Assembly (NCBI RefSeq): GCF_004345325.1
Contig: NZ_SLVJ01000008.1
Span: forward strand, 1 to 64,000
DNA length: 64,000 nt
Direction of reading: 5' to 3'
Source of the DNA: Acinetobacter calcoaceticus
GTDB lineage: Bacteria > Pseudomonadota > Gammaproteobacteria > Pseudomonadales > Moraxellaceae
Shown: piece by piece, positions 33,656 through 43,202 of the stretch
Layout of the letters: every line of letters starts with the position of its first letter
Numbering within the stretch: position 1 is the stretch's first letter
Notes under the pieces: generated by a model
The model's database searches: none
What the model saw: the letters and a program-made list of their open reading frames with translations, nothing else
What the model was told of the DNA's origin: nothing
Made by a program: the position numbers and the translations under genes

Positions 33656-35132
33656 AGACAAAAAATATGATGTCGCCATCGTCGGTTATGGGCCTACAGG
33701 CGTGACATTGGCAAATCTGTTGATCAAATTAAAGCTCAATGTACTGGTGATCGAACGAGAAGAAGCAATCTTACAACTGCCACGCGCGATACGCTTTGAT
33801 GCTGAATGTATGCGGGTTTTTCAGAGCATCGGCATTACTGAACAACTGCTCAAGCAAGTTGCTCCAGGTCCGGGAATGAAATTTCAAGATGCAAAAGGCA
33901 AAGAGATGTTTCGTTGGGAACGTCCAATTGAAGTTGGCCTACACCAATGGAGTTCTGCCTATAGAGTTCATCAACCTGATCTTGAAGCTGTACTGCGCCA
34001 TCAAATCCACGATCATGAATTACTCGATTTAAAATTAGGCCATGAAGTTTATAAAGTCGAAGAACATGCGGATGATTGTACGATCTACTTTGAAGGCATC
34101 GCACAGGAAACTTTACACCAAGCCACGGCGCGTTATGTGATTGGCTGTGATGGGGCTCATTCCATTGTCAGACGCTTGATCAATACCACCTATGATGATT
34201 TGGGATTAAGTAGCCAATGGTTGGTGGTGGACTTTATTTTGACCGATGAGCAAAAAGATCTGGGCGATTATAGTATTCAGTTCTGTGATCCTAGGCGGCC
34301 GATTAGCTATATCAAGGGCACGGGGCAAAGACGTCGATTTGAAATCATGGTCATGCCTGAAGATAATCCGAAGCAATTGGCCAGCACAGCATCGATTTGG
34401 AATTTACTCGAGCAATATATCAAACCCGCAGATGCTCAGATTGAGCGCTCGGCAATCTACACCTTTGATGCATTATTGGCGAAACGTTATTGCAGACGCC
34501 GCTTGATCATTGCCGGTGATGCCGCGCATCAAACTCCCCCATTTATGGGTCAAGGCATGGCTGCGGGTATCCACGATGCAGCAAACTTGGCATGGAAATT
34601 ACATCAAGCAATCGTGCATCAACATGATCACTTGATTAAAAGTTATCACACCGAGCGCCATGCCCATGTCAAAGAATTTATTCAGGGTGCGGTGCAGTTT
34701 GGCAACATTATCCAAAACTATTCTCAGGATGCCGAGTATCAACAACAGCTCGACCGTTTGACTCAATTTAGAACCCCTACCCCACGACTAGGTTATGGAT
34801 TTTATCAATCTCGTGATGACATTGGCGGACAACTCTCGCCGCAATTTATACTCCAAGACGGTGAGTTGAGTGATGATGTGGTCGGGTATCACTTCGTATT
34901 ATTCATTAAACCTGTATTTTATCGTCTGGTTCATGAATTAAACCTACACCTGATTGAAAACTTAAAAATTATAATCACCGATTGCTTAGAGTCCATGGCG
35001 TGGATTCAAGAAAATCAAGCAATTGCAATACTTGTAAGACCAGATCGTTATGTTTTTGGTCAAGCCAAAAGTGCGGAAACCCTTGAACAATTAATTAAAT
35101 CAGCCAGTTTGAACAATCTCGTGGCACAATAA
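33648..35132 (+). CDS. FAD-dependent aromatic hydroxylase, MhpA-like
   Basis: A 494-residue class A flavoprotein monooxygenase. The N-terminal FAD motif is VAIVGYGPTGVTLANLL, YVIGCDGAHSIVRR is the DG motif, and GDAAHQTPPFMGQGMAAGIHDA is the second FAD motif. It is closest in style to MhpA (3-(3-hydroxyphenyl)propanoate hydroxylase) and resorcinol-type hydroxylases, so it should add a hydroxyl group to a phenolic substrate using NAD(P)H and oxygen. I prefer the ATG at 33648, ten bases after AGGA, over the ATG at 33639. The substrate cannot be read from sequence. Confidence 0.83.
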   Translation: MNKDKKYDVAIVGYGPTGVTLANLLIKLKLNVLVIEREEAILQLPRAIRFDAECMRVFQSIGITEQLLKQVAPGPGMKFQDAKGKEMFRWERPIEVGLHQWSSAYRVHQPDLEAVLRHQIHDHELLDLKLGHEVYKVEEHADDCTIYFEGIAQETLHQATARYVIGCDGAHSIVRRLINTTYDDLGLSSQWLVVDFILTDEQKDLGDYSIQFCDPRRPISYIKGTGQRRRFEIMVMPEDNPKQLASTASIWNLLEQYIKPADAQIERSAIYTFDALLAKRYCRRRLIIAGDAAHQTPPFMGQGMAAGIHDAANLAWKLHQAIVHQHDHLIKSYHTERHAHVKEFIQGAVQFGNIIQNYSQDAEYQQQLDRLTQFRTPTPRLGYGFYQSRDDIGGQLSPQFILQDGELSDDVVGYHFVLFIKPVFYRLVHELNLHLIENLKIIITDCLESMAWIQENQAIAILVRPDRYVFGQAKSAETLEQLIKSASLNNLVAQ

Positions 35133-35166
35133 AAAATGTAGGTGGATCAACCACCTACTTTATTTA
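35132..35166 (+). terminator. Hairpin between hydroxylase and MFS gene
   Basis: A perfect 8-bp stem GTAGGTGG / CCACCTAC with loop ATCAA is followed by TTTATTTAT, starting right after the hydroxylase stop. It is terminator-like but weak, so it may reduce rather than stop transcription into the MFS gene. Confidence 0.6.
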
Positions 35167-35185
35167 TAAGTCCAAGGGAATGGAT

Positions 35186-36718
35186 ATGACTGTGCATGAA
35201 AATAACAACGCTCATTCTGTAAATAACCATGCAATGTCTCCCGCAATTGATCAAACAGCACAGCAGCATACTGAACAACTCAATGCGGTGATTAAAAAAG
35301 TTCACCGCAAATTACTTTATTTTTTATTGATCTTATTTATTTTCTCATTTTTAGATCGAATTAATATTGGTTTTGTGGGCAAGGAACTCAGTGCGGACTT
35401 GGGTTTAACTGCACTGAGTTTTGGTCTGGCCAACACGATTTTCTATGTGTTTTATATTTGTTTTGGCATGCCCAGTAATTTAATGCTGCGCAAATTCGGC
35501 ACACGACTTTGGATCGGATTAATTATTATCGTCTGGGGCATTGCCTCCAGTGCGACGGCATTTGCCACCGATGAGAAATCGCTGTATATCATCCGCGCCA
35601 TTGTGGGCATTGCCGAAGCCGGCTTTATGCCCGGCATGTTGTTGTATTTAACCCAATGGTTCCCATCGGCGCATCGTTCTCGCGCCAATGCCATCTTTAT
35701 GCTGGCTTTTCCGTTTACTGCCATGTTTGGTGCAATGGTCACGGGCTTCTTTTTAAACCTGCACGACTGGCACGGCTTAGCAGGTTGGCAATGGGTATTT
35801 ATACTTGAAGGCATGCCTTGTGTGATCTTGGGCTTGATCGTCTTTGCCAAACTGCCCAACACGCCGCAAGACGCCAAATGGCTCAATGCAGAAGAAAAAC
35901 ACATCCTCAAGGCAGCTTTAGAGGCTGAAAACACTCAGAAAACAGCAATACAACATCCTTCAATACAAGCATCTGCACAACAACAGACCGTACAACAATC
36001 GACAATACAGCAACCGACAGTACAACATCCTGCTGCGACACCATTTGAGACCACAGCATCTGAGACCTCGATGTACAGCCCACCTATTACAACAACAACC
36101 AGGCCGAATTATAGTGCTAACACCTTTAATTTATCCTTTTTAAACAGTGCTGTGATCCGCTGTGCAGTGGTGTATTTTTGTATTGTTACCACCAGTGGCA
36201 TGATCAATATTTGGGTGCCGCAGATCGTATCCAGTACCCTACCCCAAGCCAGCAACATGCTAACGGGTGTGGTGATCGCCATCCCGCATATGCTCACCAT
36301 TGTGGTGATGTATTTTCTGAGTCGACATTCTGATAAAACCCAAGAACGCTACCTACATACCTTAATCCCCATGCTACTCGGTGGCCTCGGCTGGTTAATG
36401 GCGGTGTATGTGGATATCGGTGTACTGCAATTGCTGGGGTTGAGTCTGGCTTGTATGGCTGGTTTTAGTACCATCGCCATCTTCTGGGCCTTTGCTGATG
36501 AAAGCCTGAGTACGGAAGAAAAATTCTTGGGCATCGCCTTTATCGCAGCCATGGGCAACTCGGCCACCATCGTCAGTTCATTCTTGGTCGGTTACTTAAA
36601 AGACCTGACCCAATCCTTTCACGCGGGCATGCTCTATGGCAGTAGCTTGATGTTTGTAGGCGCATTAATCCTGCTGAGTTTTGTGATCAGGAGGTCACCG
36701 CAGCGTAGCGCTATTTGA
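35186..36718 (+). CDS. MFS transporter (anion:cation symporter type) for an aromatic acid
   Basis: A 510-residue transporter with 12 helices. The first helix carries the DRINIGFVGKEL motif of the ACS subfamily (phthalate, 4-hydroxyphenylacetate and glucarate carriers); AIVGIAEAGFMPGMLLYLTQWF follows. The central cytoplasmic loop (about 250-305) holds an unusual Gln/Thr/Pro-rich insert with repeated TVQQ/TIQQPTVQHP units. The start is the ATG at 35186, six bases after AGGGA. It sits between the hydroxylase and the OprD-type porin, so it likely imports the hydroxylase substrate. Confidence 0.83.
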   Translation: MTVHENNNAHSVNNHAMSPAIDQTAQQHTEQLNAVIKKVHRKLLYFLLILFIFSFLDRINIGFVGKELSADLGLTALSFGLANTIFYVFYICFGMPSNLMLRKFGTRLWIGLIIIVWGIASSATAFATDEKSLYIIRAIVGIAEAGFMPGMLLYLTQWFPSAHRSRANAIFMLAFPFTAMFGAMVTGFFLNLHDWHGLAGWQWVFILEGMPCVILGLIVFAKLPNTPQDAKWLNAEEKHILKAALEAENTQKTAIQHPSIQASAQQQTVQQSTIQQPTVQHPAATPFETTASETSMYSPPITTTTRPNYSANTFNLSFLNSAVIRCAVVYFCIVTTSGMINIWVPQIVSSTLPQASNMLTGVVIAIPHMLTIVVMYFLSRHSDKTQERYLHTLIPMLLGGLGWLMAVYVDIGVLQLLGLSLACMAGFSTIAIFWAFADESLSTEEKFLGIAFIAAMGNSATIVSSFLVGYLKDLTQSFHAGMLYGSSLMFVGALILLSFVIRRSPQRSAI

Positions 36719-36756
36719 TTCACCATGGACGACGTTAAAATATCAAGGGATTTGAA

Positions 36757-37992
36757 ATGCGCATAAATCGATTATTTTGCGGCTGCCTAAGCTTAAGCTG
36801 CCTCAGTTCTCCGCTCTATGCGGCTTTGATCGAAGACAGTAAAGCCAGCCTGTATATGAAAAACTTATATTTTGATCGGGACATTAAAGATCAACATCAG
36901 CTGCCCACTCGCCCCGACTTGGACCATTGGTCACAGTCCTTCACCCTCAACCTCAATTCGGGTTATACCGATACGCCTGTGCAAGTTGGGCTAGATGCCA
37001 CAGCACGTTATGCGATCCGTTTAAGTTCGGGTAAAAATATCGTTGATAATGTGATGCCCTACGATAGCAAGCATCAGCAACAAGCCCGCGATCATTTAAA
37101 ACTCGGCGCTGCCTTAAAGCTAAAATACCAAAAAACTGAATTAAAAATCGGTGAATTGGTGCCGAAACTTCCGATCATTCATACTGATGCGGTGATGCAA
37201 CTACCCACCACCTTTTTGGGTGCATTATTAGAATCCACCGACATTCAAAATACCAAAATCACCGCAGGTCGTATCACCAAGGTCAGTGGCCGTAATGAAG
37301 AGGATTATGCCAAACTGCGCTTGATTAATGGCAGCACTCAAGCGCCATCGGATGGCATGAATTTTCTGGGGGTCGACTATGATTTTAAAGATCAACAACT
37401 GCGCTATTTTTATGCCCAATTAGAAGATATTTATGATCAGCACTTTTTGGGTTATGAATATCGACATAGATTTAATCAACTGACCCAACTCAAAAGCAAT
37501 CTCTATTTTTTTGATACCCGAGATTCAGGTCAACGCCTTGAGGGGAAAATCGACAGCCAAGCCTTTGCCAGCATGAATACTCTGAGTTATGGCCCACAAA
37601 GCTTTGGTCTGGGCTATAAACACATGCAGGGCGATACTCAATTTCCTTTACTTGCTGGATGGGTTCCGCAAGTGTATTTAGCCAATTGGTCGGTGGGGAC
37701 GTATTCCGCACAGGATCAACGCTCTTGGCAATTGCGTTATGACTATGACTTTAAAAACACCGCCTTCAAGGGACTGAAAACCACATTGCGCTATTATTAC
37801 GGTGACAATATTAAGACCCTCGATGCGCATGAGGGTGTGGAAAAAGAGTTGGATGTGATTTTAAATTATGAGTTTCAACATGCACGATTAAAAGGTTTGG
37901 CGCTGAATTGGCTCTATGCCGACTATAAACATTCGCTGGCGCGAGACTATGTTGAAAATCGCGTGGCAGCGACCTATAGCTACAATTTCTAA
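36757..37992 (+). CDS. OprD-family outer-membrane porin
   Basis: A 411-residue protein with a signal peptide (SLSCLSSPLYA, cleavage before ALIE). ASLYMKNLYFDRDI is the typical OprD start and the C-terminus ends in aromatic residues (VAATYSYNF). OprD/OpdK channels pass small carboxylates, basic amino acids or aromatic acids. Directly downstream of the MFS gene, it is the likely outer-membrane entry for the same compound. A hairpin follows at 38016. Confidence 0.87.
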   Translation: MRINRLFCGCLSLSCLSSPLYAALIEDSKASLYMKNLYFDRDIKDQHQLPTRPDLDHWSQSFTLNLNSGYTDTPVQVGLDATARYAIRLSSGKNIVDNVMPYDSKHQQQARDHLKLGAALKLKYQKTELKIGELVPKLPIIHTDAVMQLPTTFLGALLESTDIQNTKITAGRITKVSGRNEEDYAKLRLINGSTQAPSDGMNFLGVDYDFKDQQLRYFYAQLEDIYDQHFLGYEYRHRFNQLTQLKSNLYFFDTRDSGQRLEGKIDSQAFASMNTLSYGPQSFGLGYKHMQGDTQFPLLAGWVPQVYLANWSVGTYSAQDQRSWQLRYDYDFKNTAFKGLKTTLRYYYGDNIKTLDAHEGVEKELDVILNYEFQHARLKGLALNWLYADYKHSLARDYVENRVAATYSYNF

Positions 37993-38015
37993 TACGTTTA
38001 CAACGCGTTCAATAG

Positions 38016-38051
38016 AATGCCTCAGCCAGACCAAATCCTGCTGAGGCATTC
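38016..38051. terminator. Hairpin after the OprD gene
   Basis: A perfect 12-bp stem GAATGCCTCAGC / GCTGAGGCATTC with a 12-base loop, between the converging OprD and hypothetical genes. No clear T run follows. Confidence 0.6.
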
Positions 38052-38081
38052 ATATAAATATTGTTTGTGCTCTAAGTGAGA

Positions 38082-38465
38082 TTACATAAAGCCCAAGCGC
38101 ACCAGCGTAATCGGCCCCAAAGCCACCCATAGGGTTTGATAGATCAAGATCCATCGGATCAGTTTTAACTGCAAAGCTTGATCTGGAGATTGCTTGCGAC
38201 AAAAAGCGTAGATGCCGTATGAGGTGGCAGCAATCACGATTAAACACAGCACATAGGTCAACCAAAATGAAAAATTCATCAGCGCCAACTCAACCAAAGC
38301 CCCTAAGATCGCAATCATCACTAGTTGTAGTAAGGATGGGTACAAAGCAAAAAAGATGATGCTATTTTCATTTTCCAATTGTGCACCGACCTTTTTCCCT
38401 AGACCAAAATTGATCAAAAAGAAAATAAACATACTAAACAGGGACAATATAAATTCGGCGTACAT
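38082..38465 (-). CDS. Hypothetical inner-membrane protein
   Basis: A 127-residue protein with four predicted membrane helices (from SLFSMFIFFLINFGLG, YPSLLQLVMIAILGALVELAL, WLTYVLCLIVIAATSYGI, and a C-terminal WILIYQTLWVALGPITL). It has no signature that I recognise. It starts at ATG and is read opposite to the OprD gene. No operon partner is evident. Function unknown. Confidence 0.7.
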   Translation of the reverse strand: MYAEFILSLFSMFIFFLINFGLGKKVGAQLENENSIIFFALYPSLLQLVMIAILGALVELALMNFSFWLTYVLCLIVIAATSYGIYAFCRKQSPDQALQLKLIRWILIYQTLWVALGPITLVRLGFM

Positions 38466-38516
38466 CTTGGTTTACTCGGCTGGGGATGGGTGAGGACTGA
38501 TTTATTGTGGGTTGTA

Positions 38517-38723
38517 TTATAGCGGGTGAGGCGTAGATGTGAAATTAACTGTTCTAATGTGTGCTGAGAAAATCGGTGACTTTCCCTTACCCTCAATTAT
38601 CCACATTGTATCTCCCGAATTTGGCGTACCAGCAGCGCTTGTATACAAAACCACTTCACCAACACTTGCATAGGACATTCCCATACGAGGGACACTATGG
38701 TAGCCAATCCAGTGCTTTGACAT
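38517..38723 (-). CDS. Possible small hypothetical or gene fragment
   Basis: A 68-codon frame whose product (VPRMGMSYASVGEVVLYTS, then SGDTMWIIEG) has normal protein composition and looks like part of a beta-rich domain. It lacks a ribosome site, signal peptide or family I know. It may be the remaining part of a larger gene. It occupies most of the gap before the XRE gene. Confidence 0.3.
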   Translation of the reverse strand: MSKHWIGYHSVPRMGMSYASVGEVVLYTSAAGTPNSGDTMWIIEGKGKSPIFSAHIRTVNFTSTPHPL

Positions 38724-38881
38724 ACTTTAAATTATTAAAAATCAATTTATTGAATAAATTTATCACAACTCAACCTCATAAATACAGCATATTTCAACTA
38801 GCCCCTCTTGTAATTCATCCAGATCCAAGTCAAAATAATCCACTAAATTTACAGTTAAATTTACTAAATAAAGTGAATCAC

Positions 38882-39844
38882 ATGAATACTTCCGCCTACA
38901 TCGAACTAGCATTAAAACAATTGGGCTGCACCCAAAAAGAACTTGCAGCACGATTAAGCGTTTCCACTACACAAATTTCCAAGTGGAAAAAAGGTGAATA
39001 TATCTCTGCTGATATGCGGGAAAAAATAAAAAAACTTTTAGCTATAGACGATTATGAGCCTGAATTTATCCTACTGACCCATGGCCTAGAACAAGCACAG
39101 AAATGGGATAAATTAATTCACTACTTAGCTGACCTTGCACAACAAGGAGCCGAAACTGGATATAAAACTATACCACTGCATGACGAACTTAATATTCTCA
39201 ATTGGCAAACACTTTCGACTTTAAAAAAAATGGGTGTTGATCTACCTCAACAATTCCCTATTGAGTTAGATATCAATTATGACCCAGAGAATGAAGAGGA
39301 ATTTGAAACTGTCATTGAGATCATCAGCACCAACCCCTACTCAGTCTTGATTAACAATATTTTTGAATCACTGAATGATGTCTATGGATTTTATAACGCT
39401 TATATTTATGATTATATTTATGACGATGATCTAGATTTAGAGTCAACAGAGGCATGCAATATTGAAGATCGTCTTTTAGAGTTAGCCGCTAGTAAATTAG
39501 ATAAATCTCCGCTGTGTTCAGCCTTAAACTTCGAAAATTTTAAATTTATAACCAAGAATACTTATGCAGACTGGATCAACATCGTTAAAGACAAAGCCTT
39601 CCGTGCTGGAATTCCATTACGTGCTGAGCTTATGAATTTGGTTTATTCATCTCATGATGAGATTGGGCATGAAGCAGAAGCTGAAAACTTAGGGTTCAAT
39701 AAAAACAACATCCATCCTGACATTTATATGAATGAACTTCTGGTCGGCATGCGTATGATTCATCAAGTCCTGCCAGCAATACTGAAAAAACTTGAAATCA
39801 ATGATTTTGAAATTGATGGGTCAGATTTAAGAATGAGGAAGTAA
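38882..39844 (+). CDS. XRE-family HTH protein with acidic unknown domain
   Basis: A 320-residue protein. Residues 1-55 form an HTH (LKQLGCTQKELAARLSVSTTQISKWKKGEYIS). The remaining 260 residues are acidic and helical with DYEPEFILLTHGLEQA and a stretch YIYDYIYDDDLDLES; I do not recognise this domain. The start is the ATG at 38882; the open frame runs 107 codons further up but those codons look non-coding. It precedes a small membrane-protein gene by about 125 bp. It may be a regulator with a built-in sensor domain. Confidence 0.75.
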   Translation: MNTSAYIELALKQLGCTQKELAARLSVSTTQISKWKKGEYISADMREKIKKLLAIDDYEPEFILLTHGLEQAQKWDKLIHYLADLAQQGAETGYKTIPLHDELNILNWQTLSTLKKMGVDLPQQFPIELDINYDPENEEEFETVIEIISTNPYSVLINNIFESLNDVYGFYNAYIYDYIYDDDLDLESTEACNIEDRLLELAASKLDKSPLCSALNFENFKFITKNTYADWINIVKDKAFRAGIPLRAELMNLVYSSHDEIGHEAEAENLGFNKNNIHPDIYMNELLVGMRMIHQVLPAILKKLEINDFEIDGSDLRMRK

Positions 39845-39877
39845 AAAGCTCACCCTTAAATCAATTTGCTTTGTGGG

Positions 39878-40266
39878 GCCACACCCTTTCCATCTCACTC
39901 AATATCCGTTATGTTGATTGCTCAATAACTGATCCAAAACCTAATCCTAGCCAAAACAAGAACGATGCCATGGACTTACTTAATCTTGCTTTATGGATAT
40001 TTATTCCAGCCTTTATCATCATGATGATCTGCGTCTTAATCTCTTGGCCTGAAATCTATAACGATGACTGGTATTTCGATGATGAAGAACCAGAACTCAC
40101 TCAAAAAGACATTCTCATTAACGCTGGCTTTAAATATAGCTTGATTGCCGTGTGCATCAGCGGCGGTATCTTTGCACTCGACTTTTATCTAAAAAGCCTT
40201 TACTTATTCACGATATTTCTTATGTTGGCAGTGATTTGGGGGTATTGGGGATTTATAAAAAACTAA
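39878..40266 (+). repeat. Duplicated block, copy 1 (leader plus small membrane gene)
   Basis: The segment from about 39878 to 40266 resembles 43203-43649. The leader before the ATG is shared nearly base for base (for example TATGTTGATT and ATCCTAGCCAAAACAAGAAC) and the encoded proteins are paralogues. Copy 2 carries an extra partial repetition of the leader. Confidence 0.75.
39970..40266 (+). CDS. Small two- or three-helix membrane protein, copy 1
   Basis: A 98-residue protein starting MDLLNLALWIFIPAF. It has an N-terminal membrane helix, an acidic loop (NDDWYFDDEEPELTQKD), then GFKYSLIAVCISGGIFALDFYLKSLYLF and a last helix ending YWGFIKN. It is a paralogue of the protein at 43335 (same order MDL..LxFxxIPAxII, GFKYS.xAxCIxGG, Y..I.L.LAxIW.YW). 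I take the ATG at 39970 because conservation with the paralogue begins there. The family is unknown to me. Confidence 0.65.
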   Translation: MDLLNLALWIFIPAFIIMMICVLISWPEIYNDDWYFDDEEPELTQKDILINAGFKYSLIAVCISGGIFALDFYLKSLYLFTIFLMLAVIWGYWGFIKN

Positions 40267-40409
40267 AATAAATTTAGAAAATGAAGCAACAGCTCAGTCG
40301 TTATTTATACCCCCAATATCCCCTATTGCGCGGTAGCACTGCTACCCATCCTTATCAAACCATTCCTTGCGCAGGAACACCGCTCAACTTTGAAATCAAT
40401 ACCTAGTTG

Positions 40410-40470
40410 GATACGCAACGCTCCTTCCTTTGGCAAAGGAAGGTTGGGATGGATTCAGGCTGAAAGCCTT
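40410..40470. repeat. Dispersed intergenic repeat, copy 2
   Basis: GGATACGCAACGCTCC and a CTTCCTTTGGCAAAGGAAG hairpin are followed by 40451-40470, identical to 10848-10867. The spacer 40267-40519 holds nothing else recognisable. Confidence 0.6.
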
Positions 40471-40519
40471 TTTAAAAGGTGAGCAGTATTGCTGTGCCAG
40501 GAGCGTCATTTAAATACGT

Positions 40520-40747
40520 TTAACGCCCGCACTGTGAACAGATCCAACGATTACTGACTGCGGTTACTGGCTTGGCAATCATGTGCCACAAAAATGACAG
40601 TATCCAAAAGATCGCCCAGACACCCGCAGTAATAATGGTCAAGACCAAATGCATCAACCAACTCATCTGTTTGGTGTTTTTTTGATGTAGCGTGACATGA
40701 CCACAATGTCTACATGTCATCATCTTCTGAGCAACAACCTTTGCCAT
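40520..40747 (-). CDS. Small zinc-ribbon membrane protein
   Basis: A 75-residue protein with an N-terminal CRHCGH pair, a central hydrophobic stretch (HLVLTIITAGVWAIFWILSFLW) and a C-terminal CSQCGR pair. The two CxxC pairs could bind one zinc across a membrane hairpin or in a cytoplasmic ribbon. Function unknown. A decayed piece of a second copy is at 44293-44365. Confidence 0.65.
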   Translation of the reverse strand: MAKVVAQKMMTCRHCGHVTLHQKNTKQMSWLMHLVLTIITAGVWAIFWILSFLWHMIAKPVTAVSNRWICSQCGR

Positions 40748-40880
40748 ATTGATCCAGTAAAATGCAAGTTAGCTGAATGATTATACGCAGAATCGCATAT
40801 ACCCTCAAAGTTGGTTTAAAAATTATTTAATCCAACTCAATATGAGGCGACATGAGCCACGTGTAATGGTCGAATTAAGC

Positions 40881-42050
40881 TTAGCCTTGAAGTAACTGTT
40901 TATTATTCTGCTTTTTTGCAAGTTCGATGCTATTTAAAAGTTGATGATTCCGGCAGATTAATGCCGTGACCTCATCCAAATCAAAATGGCTAAACTCCCA
41001 AGATGCAAACCAATATTCATTATTCGCACCTTCATAACCAGAGCTATCTTTTTGATGCTTGCCTTGTTCGAGTGCCTCCACTATGAATTTGATCGCATCA
41101 TCGGTTGGATGTTGTAAATACATCCACACACTACAACTCAACGGTTGTTGATCTATATGTAAATACAACGCTGAATCGGACCAGTCTTTCCAATTATTTC
41201 CAATAAAACGCAGCGCAGGCCCACGTGGCCAAGTATGCCTTCTTAAATGTTGTTCATATTCCTCACCCAGTTCACATTGCAAGGCGAGTTGAATATGCCC
41301 AATAATATCTTGGTAAAATGCCTCACGTAATTCAACGAGGGCTTGTATTTGGGTGATGTTTTCATGAACGAACTTAAAGCGATCCATATCTATATCCATT
41401 GCTGATTTATAACTGTCTAAATGCAATAAAAAGTCACGTGCGAAAATGCCCCATTTACTTAAAGGCTGCTCCATCATTTGATGAGCTAAACTTTTTCGTA
41501 CTTGAGTCGATAATTGCGCATATGAAAGACCGGACCAACCACCAATCTGACTTTTTCCATTTGGACATAGGATCAGTGGGATCAAGACTTTTTTATTCGC
41601 ATTTTCCGTCATGTCGCGACTTTGCCTTAAGCTTTGCTCAATTTTGGCATTGCCCCACACGATATAATCTGCAAATGGATTATTTTGTACATGATGGATT
41701 TTTGCTTCAACTACAATCAAAGCAGTATCGGTTTCTAACCACAGATCAATACGACTATTTTGAGAGGTTTTTTGTTCGATACACAGTTCAATAAAATCCC
41801 CAAACTCAAAATCTTGATAGGCAGGAATGTTTTCACGAATACTTTGGATTAATCCATAATAAAAACTTCGATCCAACGCATGCGGTTTATTGGGATCTAG
41901 AAAGAAACTTAATAATTCAGTGGTAGGATTTTCATAATGTTTACGGGCAGCACTATCAAAGATCGTCACCTCTGCTGCTGGTCTTTGCAGCGTTTTCGCT
42001 TGCTGCAATAGATTTTCATATTGCGATATTAAGCTCTGATCTAACAACAT
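40881..42050 (-). CDS. PD-(D/E)XK nuclease-family protein
   Basis: A 389-residue protein with a PDDEXK core: RIDLWLETDTALIVVEAKIHH near residues 100-120 supplies the D and ExK residues. The N-terminus has NPTTELLSFFLDPNKPHAL, a feature of the PDDEXK_4 group. The C-terminal part (LRRHTWPRGPALRFIGNNWKDW and later) is unassigned. Such stand-alone proteins are found in defence and mobile regions but their targets are usually unknown. No partner gene is evident next to it. Confidence 0.75.
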   Translation of the reverse strand: MLLDQSLISQYENLLQQAKTLQRPAAEVTIFDSAARKHYENPTTELLSFFLDPNKPHALDRSFYYGLIQSIRENIPAYQDFEFGDFIELCIEQKTSQNSRIDLWLETDTALIVVEAKIHHVQNNPFADYIVWGNAKIEQSLRQSRDMTENANKKVLIPLILCPNGKSQIGGWSGLSYAQLSTQVRKSLAHQMMEQPLSKWGIFARDFLLHLDSYKSAMDIDMDRFKFVHENITQIQALVELREAFYQDIIGHIQLALQCELGEEYEQHLRRHTWPRGPALRFIGNNWKDWSDSALYLHIDQQPLSCSVWMYLQHPTDDAIKFIVEALEQGKHQKDSSGYEGANNEYWFASWEFSHFDLDEVTALICRNHQLLNSIELAKKQNNKQLLQG

Positions 42051-42252
42051 GCTTTATTCTTCCCCATCTTATTAAACTCACTTTCGCGTATCGTTCTTTC
42101 AGAATAATTAAAACCCAAGTCGAACATAAATAAAGCGCTCTATGGCACTTTATTCATGCTCTGCATATTGAGCGTTTTGACGATTCATAAATGAATATTC
42201 AACTGGTCCTAGGCTGGCTAAAGCGCTTTGCGCAGTTTTTCATGCAATCGAA

Positions 42253-42825
42253 TTATTCGCTATATAAATGTGCTTTGCATTTAGTACAGTTCACTGTGGT
42301 CGTATCAGAACGATAAATACCCTTTTTAAACAGACGATTATTGCCACAAAATATGCAACGGACATCACCACTTCTTAGCTGAGCACTTCCTAAGTTGGCA
42401 TACACATACTTTAAACTTCGGTCGATATACTTATATTTCGAATACAATGCTCTATTGACTGATGCTTTTTTCACATAAATTAATAGAAAAAACAAAGGTG
42501 CAACAATGCCAAAAAAGATGCCAACCAATAAACTTGAGAGCCGGCTAGAACCGGTAAAATCTAAAGCGTAAAGGCTTGCACAGAGTATGCTTGAGAATAT
42601 AAATATTAAAATGTAGTTCCCTGTATTAGAACCATTTTCTAGATATTGAATATGAAATTTATACGCTTTAATATCACTTTCATTCGCTGTGAAAACAAAA
42701 GGCTTACGTACAACTCTTTCTTTCGGAGTGTGATCCACTAATGCGGATCCACATGATCCGCAATATTTATCTAATGCTGCGACTTCGTCCCCACAATAAA
42801 CACAAAATTTTAAACCTTGATTCAT
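42253..42825 (-). CDS. Zinc-ribbon membrane protein
   Basis: A 190-residue protein. The N-terminal zinc ribbon is CVYCGDEVAALDKYCGSCG, followed by two membrane helices around 75-135 and a C-terminal second ribbon (CIFCGNNRL...CTKCKAH). I start it at the ATG at 42825, directly after GGGGGAAAG, rather than 25 codons upstream. The GGGGGAAA ribosome-site context is shared with several genes of the tubulin-like cluster. Function unknown. Confidence 0.72.
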   Translation of the reverse strand: MNQGLKFCVYCGDEVAALDKYCGSCGSALVDHTPKERVVRKPFVFTANESDIKAYKFHIQYLENGSNTGNYILIFIFSSILCASLYALDFTGSSRLSSLLVGIFFGIVAPLFFLLIYVKKASVNRALYSKYKYIDRSLKYVYANLGSAQLRSGDVRCIFCGNNRLFKKGIYRSDTTTVNCTKCKAHLYSE

Positions 42826-43202
42826 CTTTCCCCCAGACTTGATTGAAATGAATAGTGCTTTTTCAACGCTTTTCAATAAACAATATGCTGTAAAGCCCAA
42901 ACGCTTCGATGTGATTGGGCTAAATATTTTTAACTGAATGCTTATAATGTATTAATTATAATAGAAAAATACCAACATCTCTATAAAACTCAAACTGTAC
43001 TGGCGCGGTATCCTGAAAAAATCAATTACACCGAAGAACCAAACTTAAATTGTATAAACTAACTTAAAAATTCGACCAAGCGCTCATAATAATATTTATA
43101 ACAGCTCTATCGGCTAGCTAGATTTCAACAGTTTTTTTCTAGTAAATATTTTTCAATCAAGTATAGATAGTATTGCAGGCTGAAAATGAACAGTAACAAT
43201 CG

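Noticed and set aside
38561..38881. 107-codon N-terminal extension of the XRE protein
   Set aside because: HTH proteins start close to their helix-turn-helix; the upstream codons look non-coding and overlap an opposite frame.
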